Source of the DNA: Limnohabitans_A sp048020265
Lineage (GTDB): Bacteria; Pseudomonadota; Gammaproteobacteria; Burkholderiales; Burkholderiaceae_C
Direction: 5' to 3'
DNA length: 64,000 nt
NCBI RefSeq assembly: GCF_048020265.1
Contig: NZ_CP171843.1
Span: 2,356,001-2,420,000 of the forward strand
Below the pieces are notes generated by a model. The model was not told where the DNA came from. It ran no database searches and saw nothing but the letters and a program-made list of their open reading frames with translations. Shown here piece by piece: positions 44,649 through 53,037 of this stretch. Numbering within the stretch: the first letter of the stretch is position 1; every line of letters begins with the position of its first letter. The position numbers were made by a program, and so were the translations under genes.

Positions 44649-45491
44649 ATGGTCATCCAAACAATCTTCGATACAAAAGCCATCAACCAAGCCGCCCAAT
44701 TGATTTGGGCGCATTGGCAATCCGGACAAATCATGAAAGACCTGCCCGCGCAATGCAGGCCTTTGACCGCTGTGCAAGGCTACGCGATACAGGCGCAACT
44801 GCCCTCCGTGTCAGGTCGTACCGTTGTGGGATGGAAGATCGCCGCCACCAGCAGCAATGGACAAGCCCACATCAATGTTGGCGGCCCTTTAGCAGGGCGT
44901 TTACTGTCGGACCAAGTGTTTTCAAGCGGTGCTCACGTGCCCGCCAAAGGCAACCGCATGCGTGTGGCCGAACCGGAATTTGCGTTCACGATCGGGCATG
45001 AGCTGACACCACAAACAACCCCTTTCAGCTTGGAACAAGTGATGGCCGCTGTGGCCACGCTGCATCCTGCCATTGAAGTGCCAGACTCGCGGCTTGAGCC
45101 ATTCACCCTGGCGGGAGAAGCCCAATTGCTGGCCGACAATGCCTGCGCACGGCACTTTGTATTGGGCCCGGCAGCCCCCGATTTTTGGCGTGAATTTGAT
45201 TTGAGCACTCACTCGGTGCAGGCCCGAGTTGACCATGGCGAACGCCCACGTTACACACGCGAAGGCACCGGGGCCAATGTGCTGGGCGATCCTCGGATCG
45301 CCCTGACCTGGCTGGTCAACCAACTGTCTGCTCTGGGCATTACCTTACAAAAGGGCCAAGTGGTGACCACTGGGACCTGCATGGTGCCGCTGGCCTTGGA
45401 GCCGGGCGACACGGTGAGCGCTGATTACGGCAAGCTGGGTCATGTAGAGATGACATTTGCTTCGGACCCACCGACTCAAGAGCAGACATGA
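44649..45491 (+). CDS. Fumarylacetoacetate-hydrolase-fold 2-keto-4-pentenoate hydratase-like protein
   Basis: 280 residues, the normal length for MhpD/XylJ/DmpH-type hydratases. Visible family segments are GYAIQAQLP, VVGWKIAATSSNGQ, the metal-binding region VAEPEFAFTIG (Glu-x-Glu), HPAIEVPDSR and the C-terminal VTTGTCMVPLALEPGDTVSADYGKLGHVEMTF. Such enzymes hydrate 2-hydroxypenta-2,4-dienoate or decarboxylate related oxoacids in aromatic meta-cleavage pathways. The true substrate is uncertain because no other meta-pathway gene is nearby. The stop overlaps the next start by ATGA. Confidence 0.85.
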   Translation: MVIQTIFDTKAINQAAQLIWAHWQSGQIMKDLPAQCRPLTAVQGYAIQAQLPSVSGRTVVGWKIAATSSNGQAHINVGGPLAGRLLSDQVFSSGAHVPAKGNRMRVAEPEFAFTIGHELTPQTTPFSLEQVMAAVATLHPAIEVPDSRLEPFTLAGEAQLLADNACARHFVLGPAAPDFWREFDLSTHSVQARVDHGERPRYTREGTGANVLGDPRIALTWLVNQLSALGITLQKGQVVTTGTCMVPLALEPGDTVSADYGKLGHVEMTFASDPPTQEQT

Positions 45492-46228
45492 ACCTGACCG
45501 GTGGATGGCATTGGCATTGGCGTGCATGGCGGTCGCAAAACCGCTGGGCGCCTGCGTCGGCCCAGATCGCAAATTGGCTGATGGCGCAAACCATGCCACG
45601 CCAGCAACTGGTGCTGATCGGTGCCAGTGCTGGCTGGATGCTGCCGACCGCATGGCTGGCGCAGTTTGACGAAATACAGGCGTGGGACATCGACCCCTTG
45701 GCTGCGCCCTTGTTCCGCTGGCGGCATGCACGCGACTTGAAACGCCAAGGCACGGCACTGAACCTGCACACGGGCGATGGTCTTGCCCGATTGACTGATT
45801 TGGTACAAACCATGCCCGATGCGTTTTTTTGGTTTGACAACGTGCTGGGGCAATTGCGCTTCAGCAGCGCGTCGTTGGATACGGTAGATCGCCGTTTGCG
45901 CAAACTGCAACACACCCTCAAACCCGTGGCTTGGGGCAGCGTGCACGACCGCATGTCCGGCCCCACAATGCCTGACACACCAGGGCCAGCAGCACACCAG
46001 GGCAGGGCTGGGTTGGCCATGGAATCACCCGAAGGACAAACCTGGTTGCAGGAAATCGGCGCGATCAGTCCCTGGCTGGACCACCTGACCGAACGCGTGT
46101 TGCCCGAAGGCACGCCGGTACAGTACACCGCATGGCCATTCAAGCCCGGCTATTCACACTGGCTTGAGATGGGCTGGACTGCCGCGGGCGCCTCTCGCAC
46201 ATCCAGCGCCCAGTTCAGCCCCACCTAA
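45488..46228 (+). CDS. Putative SAM-dependent methyltransferase-like protein
   Basis: 246 residues, coupled to the preceding hydratase-like gene by a four-base overlap. I do not recognise a named family. A Rossmann-like start is visible: LVLIGASAGWMLP as a possible nucleotide-binding loop, then IQAWDIDPLA at the next strand, where an acidic residue would hold the SAM ribose, then NLHTGDGLARL and FFWFDNVLGQ. The very Trp-rich N-terminus (WHWHWRAWRSQNRW) is unusual. A methyltransferase role is inferred from these motifs only. Confidence 0.65.
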   Translation: MNLTGGWHWHWRAWRSQNRWAPASAQIANWLMAQTMPRQQLVLIGASAGWMLPTAWLAQFDEIQAWDIDPLAAPLFRWRHARDLKRQGTALNLHTGDGLARLTDLVQTMPDAFFWFDNVLGQLRFSSASLDTVDRRLRKLQHTLKPVAWGSVHDRMSGPTMPDTPGPAAHQGRAGLAMESPEGQTWLQEIGAISPWLDHLTERVLPEGTPVQYTAWPFKPGYSHWLEMGWTAAGASRTSSAQFSPT

Positions 46229-46276
46229 CAAGAACGCTCATGCTGGGCCGATATCGCAGCTGCCAGGATTACTGCA

Positions 46277-47836
46277 TCAGGCATAACGCACCCGCAAATC
46301 GCGCTTGAGCAATTTGCCACTCGGATTTTTGGGCAGGGCATCGGTGAAAACCACGCGCTTGGGGCACTTGAAACCCGCCATGTGCTGGTCACAGTGCGCG
46401 ATCACTGCGGCTTCATCCAGCGCCTGCCCAGCCTTGACCACGATGACCGCCGTCACCGCTTCCACCCACTTGGGGTCAGGCAAACCGATCACCGCGACTT
46501 CGCTCACCTGCGGCAAGCGGTAGATCATTTCCTCCACTTCGCGGCTGGCCACGTTTTCGCCGCCGGACTTGATCATGTCCTTCTTGCGGTCCACCACGGT
46601 GATGTAGCCCTCCTCGTCGATGACGCCCAGATCGCCGCTGTGGAACCAGTCGCCCTCGAACGAAGCTTGGGTGCGCTCGTCGTCGTGAAAGTAGCCCAGC
46701 ATCAAATGCGGTGAGCGGTGCACGATCTCGCCCACCTCGCCCACGGCCACGTCCTGCATGGCGTCGTTCACCACGCGCGTTTCGACGTTGCGCACGGCCT
46801 TGCCGCAGGAGCCGGGTTTTCGCAACTGGTCATCCGGGCCGAGTAGGGTCGCCAATGGCGCGATTTCAGTCTGGCCATACAGGTTCCACAGCCGGACATT
46901 GGGCAGGCGCGAGGCCAGCTCTTTCAGCACCTCGACCGGCATGATGGACGCGCCGTAGTAGCCCTTGGCCAATTGGGCGAGTTTGCCCGCATCCATCAGC
47001 GGCGAGCGCAGCAGCGCAATCCACACCGTGGGCGGCGCAAAGAAGCTGGTGATGCCAAACTTTTCGAGCATGGGCAGCAAGTTGTCGGGCGTGGGTTTGG
47101 ACGTGATGACGTTGGTGCTGCCCATGTAAATGGCCGGGCCAAAGAACACATCAAGCTGGGCGCAGTGGTACAGCGGCAGCGCATGCAGGGCCACGTCGGC
47201 CTCGGCGATTTCGGCGTCGATAACGCAGCTGACGTATTGCCACATGACCGCGTCGTGCGTGAGCTGTGCGCCCTTGGGGCTCGACTCGGTGCCGCTGGTG
47301 TAGACGATCTGCGCCACGTCGTAGCTGCCCAGGCGCAAATCGGGCAAGGGGTCGGTGCAAGCGGCCAGCGCATCAAAGCGGTGCATGCCCGCCACGGGCT
47401 GGCTCGGGTCTTCAGAAGGCAGCCAGATGAACTGTTGCACCTGTGTGTCGAGTTTGGAAGCGGCCTGCGCCAGCTCGGCCAGGCCGCTGTCTGTCGCTAG
47501 CGTTTTGGCACCTGCGTGGCGCAGGATGTAAGCCACTTCTTCAGCCTTGAGCATGAAGTTGATCGGCACCATGACCGCACCCCGGCGGGCCAGCGCAAAG
47601 CGCAACGCCGCAAAACCGTGCGAATTGCGCGCCAGCACCGCCACCTTGTCGCCTTCGGCAACACCAATGCTGGCCAAGCCTGCGGCCAGGCGCGTCACCA
47701 GCGCGTCGAACTCGGCATAGGTCCAGTTGGTGGTGCCGCACACGATGCCAGTTTTGGTGGGCAAGCGAATCGCGGTGCGGCGCAGGGCATCGGCAATGGT
47801 CTGACGGCGAACGGCGGGGTGGATAACGGCTGACAT
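46277..47836 (-). CDS. Acyl-CoA synthetase (AMP-forming, FadD/MACS-like)
   Basis: 519 residues from ATG 47836 with GGAG upstream. ANL-superfamily motifs in order are IVYTSGTESSPKGAQLTH (P-loop, with Glu-Ser in place of the usual Thr-Gly), LWNLYGQTEIAPLATLL, GDWFHSGDLGVIDEEGYITVVDRKKDMIKSGGENV and the C-terminal catalytic Lys in PKNPSGKLLKRDLR. It activates a carboxylic acid to its CoA thioester. The substrate is not evident, but medium/long-chain or cyclic acids are possible. It diverges from the DUF2889 gene with only 21 bases between start codons. Confidence 0.92.
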   Translation of the reverse strand: MSAVIHPAVRRQTIADALRRTAIRLPTKTGIVCGTTNWTYAEFDALVTRLAAGLASIGVAEGDKVAVLARNSHGFAALRFALARRGAVMVPINFMLKAEEVAYILRHAGAKTLATDSGLAELAQAASKLDTQVQQFIWLPSEDPSQPVAGMHRFDALAACTDPLPDLRLGSYDVAQIVYTSGTESSPKGAQLTHDAVMWQYVSCVIDAEIAEADVALHALPLYHCAQLDVFFGPAIYMGSTNVITSKPTPDNLLPMLEKFGITSFFAPPTVWIALLRSPLMDAGKLAQLAKGYYGASIMPVEVLKELASRLPNVRLWNLYGQTEIAPLATLLGPDDQLRKPGSCGKAVRNVETRVVNDAMQDVAVGEVGEIVHRSPHLMLGYFHDDERTQASFEGDWFHSGDLGVIDEEGYITVVDRKKDMIKSGGENVASREVEEMIYRLPQVSEVAVIGLPDPKWVEAVTAVIVVKAGQALDEAAVIAHCDQHMAGFKCPKRVVFTDALPKNPSGKLLKRDLRVRYA

Positions 47837-47857
47837 GCTGAGAACTCCTGCGTGGCT

Positions 47858-48481
47858 ATGATTGAGAGATTCAACATCAGACCCGCGAGATTTCCATTGG
47901 CACTTCCACCACCCTCCCCCCGAAAACTGTCACATACGCGAACCGTGGTGTACCAAGGCTTTGACCGTGAGGACGGCTTGTGGGACATCGAAGCCGAATT
48001 GACCGACGTCAAAACCTACGGCTTTCAAGTGCCCAACGAACGCCCCTTCCCGGCCAACGAGCCGATCCACGGCCTCAAAATTCGTGTCACGCTCAACAGC
48101 AAAATGGTCATCCAGGACATCGTCACCGCGATGGACGACATCCCCCACCCCGAATGCGCTGGCGCACCGCACGGCATGCACAAACTGATCGGCCAGACCA
48201 TGGGGCCTGGCTGGCGCAAGGTCATCAACGCGCACATCGGTGGCACCGAAGGCTGCACCCACCTGCGGGAACTTTTGTTCAACATGGCGACGGCCGCCTA
48301 CCAAACCCTGCCATCTGGGCAATGGCACCGCCGCGAACAAGCTGGCCAGCCCCACCCCGAAATCACCCAACCACCCTACCACCTCGGCCAATGCCACAGC
48401 TGGGCCTATGACAGCCCGACGGTGCAAAGGGCATATCCGATGTTTTTCAAGCCGAAGGCTGTCGAAAACAACGGCAACTGA
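47858..48481 (+). CDS. DUF2889 family protein
   Basis: 207 residues from ATG 47858, or GTG 47852 in frame. The core LSHTRTVVYQGFDREDGLWDIEAELTD, followed by the IRVTLNSKMVIQDIVTAMDDIPHPEC and IGGTEGCTHLRELLF segments, matches DUF2889. Its biochemical role is unknown. The family often sits next to acyl-CoA or steroid/cyclic acid catabolism genes, and here it is divergent from an acyl-CoA synthetase. No signal peptide or membrane segment is seen. Confidence 0.85.
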   Translation: MIERFNIRPARFPLALPPPSPRKLSHTRTVVYQGFDREDGLWDIEAELTDVKTYGFQVPNERPFPANEPIHGLKIRVTLNSKMVIQDIVTAMDDIPHPECAGAPHGMHKLIGQTMGPGWRKVINAHIGGTEGCTHLRELLFNMATAAYQTLPSGQWHRREQAGQPHPEITQPPYHLGQCHSWAYDSPTVQRAYPMFFKPKAVENNGN

Positions 48482-48560
48482 GCAGGAGCTCGCCTGCGAT
48501 AATCTGCCACCCCCAAAGCGCATCTGCGCTTTTCTTTTTCACAGCCTCTGGATCTACACC

Positions 48561-48647
48561 ATGAACCGCTGCACTCTGGCCCTTCGCGGGCGTGCTTTGC
48601 TTTGCCTTGACTTCATCACCTCCCTTGCATCCGTGGAGGCCGCATGA
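48561..48647 (+). CDS. Short leader frame coupled to miaB
   Basis: 28 codons starting at ATG 48561 (MNRCTLALRGRALLCLDF...), with the stop overlapping the miaB start by ATGA. It lies in the 162-base gap upstream of miaB and directly precedes it with no spacer, which suggests a translated leader or coupling peptide. The peptide is short and Leu/Arg/Cys-rich. Nothing shows that it is expressed, so confidence is modest. Confidence 0.4.
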   Translation: MNRCTLALRGRALLCLDFITSLASVEAA

Positions 48648-49981
48648 GCAAGAAAGTCTTCATCAAAACCTTTGGCTGCCAGATGAACGAGTACGACTCG
48701 GACAAGATGGCCGATGTGCTGGGCGCGGCCCAGGGCTATGAACCCACGCAAGACGTGGACGAAGCCGATCTGATTTTGTTCAACACCTGCTCGGTGCGCG
48801 AGAAGGCACAAGAAAAGGTGTTCAGCGATCTGGGCCGGGTGCAGCACCTCAAAGCCAAAGGCGTGCTGATTGGCGTGGGTGGCTGCGTGGCCAGCCAGGA
48901 AGGTGCCGAGATCATCAAGCGTGCGCCTTATGTGGACGTGGTGTTTGGCCCGCAGACCCTGCACCGCCTGCCCGAGATGCTGGCCGAGCGCGAGCGCAAG
49001 CAGCGCCCGCAGGTGGACATCAGCTTCCCCGAGATTGAAAAGTTCGACCACCTGCCGCCCGCCAAGGTAGAAGGCGCCACCGCTTTTGTGTCGATCATGG
49101 AAGGCTGCAGCAAATATTGCAGCTATTGCGTGGTGCCCTACACCCGGGGCGAAGAGGTGTCACGGCCCTTTGACGATGTGCTGGTTGAGGTGGCGGGCCT
49201 GGCCGCGCAGGGCGTGAAAGAGATCACGCTGCTGGGCCAAAACGTGAACGCTTACCGGGGCAAGATGGGTGGCACCTCGGAGATTGCCGACTTTGCGCTG
49301 CTGCTCGAATATGTGGCCGACATGCCGGGCATTGAGCGCATCCGCTACGTGACCAGCCACCCGAATGAGTTCACTCAGCGGCTGATCGACGCTTACGAGA
49401 AGATTCCCAAACTGGTGAGCCACCTGCACTTGCCGGTACAGCACGGCTCGGACCGCATCTTGATGGCCATGAAGCGCGGCTACACCGCCATGGAATACAA
49501 GAGCACGATCCGCAAGCTGCGGGCGATCCGCCCCGACATGTCGCTCAGCAGCGATTTCATCGTGGGTTTCCCCGGCGAGACCGAGGACGACTTCAACAAG
49601 ATGATGAAGCTGATCACCGATGTGGGTTTTGACACCAGCTTCAGCTTCATCTTCAGCCCCCGCCCTGGCACGCCAGCGGCCAACCTGCACGACGACACCC
49701 CGCACGAAGTCAAGATGCGCCGCCTGCACCACCTGCAAGCGACCATCGAAGAGAACGTGCAGCGCATCGGCGACAGCCGCGTGGGCACGGTGCAGCGCAT
49801 TCTGGTGGAGCGCCCTTCACGCAAGGACGCCACCGAGCTGGCCGGCCGCACCGAGTGCAACCGGGTGGTCAACTTCCCCGGCGGCCCGAACATGGACCGC
49901 CTGATCGGTCAGATGGCGGATGTGCGCATCACCCAAGGCTTGTCGCACTCGCTGCGGGGTGAGTTGGTCATCAAGGATTGA
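48644..49981 (+). CDS. miaB: tRNA-2-methylthio-N6-isopentenyladenosine synthase MiaB
   Basis: 445 residues from ATG 48644 with GGAGG upstream. The N-terminal UPF0004 domain carries three cluster cysteines (FGCQMNEYDSDKM, FNTCSVREKA, GGCVASQEG). The radical-SAM cluster is Cys155-x3-Cys159-x2-Cys162 in CSKYCSYC, with PYTRGEEVSR next to it. A TRAM domain closes the protein (VLVERPSRKDATELAGRTECNRVVNF). MiaB adds the methylthio group to i6A37 of tRNAs reading UNN codons. The FGCQMNEYDS and VPYTRG motifs separate it from RimO and MtaB. Confidence 0.97.
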   Translation: MSKKVFIKTFGCQMNEYDSDKMADVLGAAQGYEPTQDVDEADLILFNTCSVREKAQEKVFSDLGRVQHLKAKGVLIGVGGCVASQEGAEIIKRAPYVDVVFGPQTLHRLPEMLAERERKQRPQVDISFPEIEKFDHLPPAKVEGATAFVSIMEGCSKYCSYCVVPYTRGEEVSRPFDDVLVEVAGLAAQGVKEITLLGQNVNAYRGKMGGTSEIADFALLLEYVADMPGIERIRYVTSHPNEFTQRLIDAYEKIPKLVSHLHLPVQHGSDRILMAMKRGYTAMEYKSTIRKLRAIRPDMSLSSDFIVGFPGETEDDFNKMMKLITDVGFDTSFSFIFSPRPGTPAANLHDDTPHEVKMRRLHHLQATIEENVQRIGDSRVGTVQRILVERPSRKDATELAGRTECNRVVNFPGGPNMDRLIGQMADVRITQGLSHSLRGELVIKD

Positions 49982-50014
49982 TTCGCCGGCGTGTAGAGCT
50001 GGCTGCGTTGTACT

Positions 50015-50084
50015 GTAGGTCGGTGGCTTTAGCCCCGACGCAGCGCCCATGAGAACCATGTCGGGGCTGAAGCCGCCGACCTAC
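50015..50084. repeat. REP-like inverted repeat between convergent genes
   Basis: Two 25-base arms (starting GTAGGTCGGTGGCTTTAGCC and ending GAAGCCGCCGACCTAC), complementary except at two G/A positions, flank a 20-base loop. The TAGGTCGG...TTTAGCCCCGAC pattern is like repetitive extragenic palindromes of proteobacteria. It sits between the convergent miaB and GGCT-like genes and could also stop transcription from both sides, though it lacks a T tract. Confidence 0.8.
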
Positions 50085-50105
50085 CGGAAAGCAAGCTACG
50101 GGAGA

Positions 50106-50498
50106 TCAAGACTCGCGGCAGACTTCGCGGATGTAGCGGCGGTAGTCGCCATGCGGAATGGGCGCACAAGCATCCACTGGGCGGTTGTACACATAGGTCT
50201 GCACAGGCTGGCCTTGCAGCGGGCCGCTGAGCACGGTCACAGTTTCGCGCCAGTATTGCGATGCGCTGCGGTCACCGCGGACCATGCCCTCCACCACATC
50301 CAATCGGGCCAGGTGCGCGTCATCCACTTCATAGACCTCGCCTGTGACCTGGGCATAGCCCGGCAGCAAGCCAGGAAAACGCCCCACATCAACCAAGCGG
50401 CCAGGCACTTGGGCAGGGCCCATAAAACGGGCCCCGTGCATTTCAGCTTCAAGCCGAAGTCCGGGCATGAGCGTGCCGTAAATGAAAAGTCGGTGCAT
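50106..50498 (-). CDS. Gamma-glutamylcyclotransferase-like (AIG2/GGCT) protein
   Basis: 130 residues from ATG 50498, opening with MHRLFIYGTLMPG, the YGTL substrate-binding loop of the GGCT fold. A TTG at 50522 overlapping the ffh stop is an alternative that adds eight residues. The catalytic Glu is probably that of LDVVEGM, and VYEVDDAHLARLD and ETVTVLSG..VQTYVYNRP complete the family pattern. Members cleave gamma-glutamylamine or glutathione-related bonds, and the substrate here is unknown. It lies directly after ffh on the same strand. Confidence 0.82.
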   Translation of the reverse strand: MHRLFIYGTLMPGLRLEAEMHGARFMGPAQVPGRLVDVGRFPGLLPGYAQVTGEVYEVDDAHLARLDVVEGMVRGDRSASQYWRETVTVLSGPLQGQPVQTYVYNRPVDACAPIPHGDYRRYIREVCRES

Positions 50499-50518
50499 CG
50501 GGTGGCCGTTCACACAGT

Positions 50519-51904
50519 TCAACGCGGCATGCCGGGAAAGCCCCCGCCGCCACCCATCATGCCTTTCATGGCACCCATGCGTTTCATCATTTTCATCATG
50601 CCGCCGCCGGACATTTTTTTCATCATGTCCTGCATCTGCTCAAACTCCTTGAGCATGCGGTTGACGTCCTGCACCTGAACACCGGCACCGGCTGCAATGC
50701 GGCGCTTGCGGGTCGCCTTGATCAGCTCGGGCTTTTTCCGCTCCAGCGGCGTCATGCTGTGGATGATGCCCTGCTTGCGGCCAATGTCTTTCTCGACCTT
50801 GTCCATATCCATGGACCCGGCCTTGGCCGTCAATTGGCTGGGCAACTTGTCCATCAAGCTCGACAAACCGCCCATTTGTTTCATCTGCTGGATCTGCGCC
50901 AAAAAGTCGTTCAAGTCAAAACCGCCGCCGCTCTTGACCTTGGCGGCCAGTTTTTGCGCGGCCTCCATGTCCACGCCCGCCGTGACCTGCTCGACCAGCG
51001 CCACGATGTCGCCCATACCCAGCACCCGGCCTGCATGGCGCTCGGCGTCAAACACTTCCAGACCATCGATCTTCTCGCTGGTGCCGGCAAACTTGATCGG
51101 CACACCCGTGATCTGGCGCACCGACAAAGCAGCACCGCCGCGTGAATCGCCATCCAGTTTGGTCAGCACAATGCCCGTGAGCGGCAGGGCATCACTGAAG
51201 GCCTTGGCGGTGTTGGCCGCGTCCTGGCCCTGCATGGCGTCCACCACGAACAGGGTTTCAACAGGCTTGAGTTCAGCATGCAGCGCCTTGATTTCGGCCA
51301 TCAAGGCTTCGTCGATCGCCAGACGACCGGCGGTATCGACCAGCAGCACGTCAAAGAAGTGCTTGCGGGCGTAGTCGATGGCGGCGTGGGCGATGTCGAT
51401 CGGCTTTTGATCAGGCGAGCTGGGGAACCATTCGGCCCCGGCCTGCGCCGTCACGGTCTTGAGCTGTTCGATCGCCGCAGGCCGGTACACGTCGCCCGAG
51501 ACTGTCAGCACTTTTTTCTTGCGCTTTTCAATCAGGTGTTTGGCCAACTTGGCGGTGGTGGTGGTTTTACCGGCACCTTGCAAACCGGCCATCAAAATCA
51601 CGGCTGGGGGCTGCGCCGCCAGGTTGATGTCGGACACGCCCTCGCCCATGGTGGCGGCCAGCTCGCGGTTGACCACGCCCACCAGGGCCTGGCCGGGCTT
51701 GAGCGAACCCATGACCTCCTGGCCCAGGGCTTTTTCCTTCACACGGGCGATGAAGTCGCGCACAACAGGCAAAGCCACATCGGCTTCGAGCAGGGCCATG
51801 CGCACCTCGCGCAGCATGTCGGCCACGTTCGATTCGGTGATGCGGGCCTGCCCGCTGAGGGTCTTGACGAGGCGTGAGAGTTTGTCGGTCAGGGCGGAGG
51901 CCAT
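50519..51904 (-). CDS. ffh: Signal recognition particle protein Ffh
   Basis: 461 residues. The N helical bundle is followed by the G domain with GLQGAGKTTTTAKLA (P-loop), DVYRPAAIEQLK, VDTAGRLAIDEALM, TKLDGDSRGGAALS and GTSEKIDGLEVFD. The C-terminal M domain is Met-rich (EFEQMQDMMKKMSGGGMMKMMKRMG) with the RNA-binding RKRRIAAGAGVQVQDVNRMLK helix. It binds signal sequences as they leave the ribosome and targets inner-membrane proteins to FtsY. It is divergent from the YpjD-like gene, as in many proteobacteria. Confidence 0.97.
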   Translation of the reverse strand: MASALTDKLSRLVKTLSGQARITESNVADMLREVRMALLEADVALPVVRDFIARVKEKALGQEVMGSLKPGQALVGVVNRELAATMGEGVSDINLAAQPPAVILMAGLQGAGKTTTTAKLAKHLIEKRKKKVLTVSGDVYRPAAIEQLKTVTAQAGAEWFPSSPDQKPIDIAHAAIDYARKHFFDVLLVDTAGRLAIDEALMAEIKALHAELKPVETLFVVDAMQGQDAANTAKAFSDALPLTGIVLTKLDGDSRGGAALSVRQITGVPIKFAGTSEKIDGLEVFDAERHAGRVLGMGDIVALVEQVTAGVDMEAAQKLAAKVKSGGGFDLNDFLAQIQQMKQMGGLSSLMDKLPSQLTAKAGSMDMDKVEKDIGRKQGIIHSMTPLERKKPELIKATRKRRIAAGAGVQVQDVNRMLKEFEQMQDMMKKMSGGGMMKMMKRMGAMKGMMGGGGGFPGMPR

Positions 51905-51981
51905 GGGGATATCCAGAAATTTCCGGTCCAGCCTGTTGGCCCCACCCCAGTGGCAGCGCCTGAAAGGCTAAACTCGGTGTC

Positions 51982-52785
51982 ATGATTTTAGCGAGTCCCC
52001 CATTTTGGATGCTGCCTGCCACCGTGCTGGCGGCGCTGGCCTACGGCCTGCCAGCCTTGGCGGGTGAACGCTTGTCCCACACGCATGCCCGTCGCCTGCT
52101 TTGGCTCGCCTGGGCTGCGCATGCCATCGCACTATTGAGCTTGCTGGTCGGCCCCGTCCACTTCGGCTTTGCGCCTGCAATTTCCGTGACCGCCTGGCTG
52201 GTGGTCAGCGCCTACATATTAGAGAGCCAGTTTTTCCCCAAATTCAAAGCCCGCTGGGCCATGGGCAGTCTGGGAGCCATCGCCGTCGTGCTGGCCTGGT
52301 TTTTTCCGGGTACACCGCTGTCAGCACAAGCTTCGGCCTGGCTGCCCTTGCATTGGGCTTTGGGTTTGTCTGCTTACGGCATGTTTGGCGCCGCCGTGGT
52401 GCACGCCTGGATGATGACCCGAGCCGAACGCGACATTCGGCAAGCCCACGACGCCAGCAGTGGTGTGCCACTGCTGACGCTCGAACGCCTCACTTTCCGC
52501 TTCGTGCTGGCCGGTTTCGTTTTGCTGACCGCCACCTTGGTCGCTGGCGTGTTGTTTGGTGACGCGCTTTATGGCCAGGGGCAAGGTCACTGGCGCTGGG
52601 ACCATAAAACCATTTTTGCTGTGCTGTCCTGGCTGACCTTTGCCGTCTTATTACTAGGGCGTAGCCAATGGGGCTGGCGAGGCCGGCGGGCTGTGCGGGT
52701 GCTCTACATCGGCGCGGGTTTGTTGCTCCTGTCGTATGCAGGCTCACGGTTTGTCATGGAAGTCCTGCTGGGGCGCATGGGATGA
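51982..52785 (+). CDS. CcsA/YpjD-like cytochrome c assembly family membrane protein
   Basis: 267 residues with about eight hydrophobic segments. The LPLHWALGLSAYGMFGAAVVHAWMM region and the WRWDHKTIFAVLSWLTF segment match the HemX/CcsA-type module with conserved His residues near the membrane face. The E. coli counterpart YpjD also lies beside ffh. A heme-handling or cytochrome-assembly role is likely from the family but is not shown for YpjD. It overlaps the next gene by ATGA. Confidence 0.85.
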   Translation: MILASPPFWMLPATVLAALAYGLPALAGERLSHTHARRLLWLAWAAHAIALLSLLVGPVHFGFAPAISVTAWLVVSAYILESQFFPKFKARWAMGSLGAIAVVLAWFFPGTPLSAQASAWLPLHWALGLSAYGMFGAAVVHAWMMTRAERDIRQAHDASSGVPLLTLERLTFRFVLAGFVLLTATLVAGVLFGDALYGQGQGHWRWDHKTIFAVLSWLTFAVLLLGRSQWGWRGRRAVRVLYIGAGLLLLSYAGSRFVMEVLLGRMG

Positions 52786-53018
52786 AATACCTCTTTTTGT
52801 TGCTGGTGGTTTTGTTGGTCATCTGGGCGATCAAGCGAGGCAAGGCGACAGGCCAAGCCAAACCGCCGTCCACTCCAGAAGCAACAACCCCCTCGGAAAT
52901 GGTCACATGTGCCCATTGCGGTATTCACTTGCCACAAGAAGAAGCGGTGTCAGGCCAAAAAGGGCTTTACTGCAGCACAGAGCACCGGACTGCTGCACAA
53001 GACCGCAACCCTAGCTGA
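52782..53018 (+). CDS. PP0621-type small membrane-anchored Cys protein
   Basis: 78 residues from ATG 52782, overlapping the YpjD-like stop by four bases. One N-terminal transmembrane segment (MKYLFLLLVVLLVIWAIKRG) leads to a Pro/Thr linker and a Cys motif MVTCAHCGIHLPQEEAV..GLYCSTEH, which could bind one zinc ion with Cys-x2-Cys plus Cys and His. The pattern matches the PP0621 family of unknown function. It ends 19 bases before ampD, so the three genes are probably one operon. Confidence 0.8.
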   Translation: MKYLFLLLVVLLVIWAIKRGKATGQAKPPSTPEATTPSEMVTCAHCGIHLPQEEAVSGQKGLYCSTEHRTAAQDRNPS

Positions 53019-53037
53019 ACTCGTTGCGTTCGTGCGG

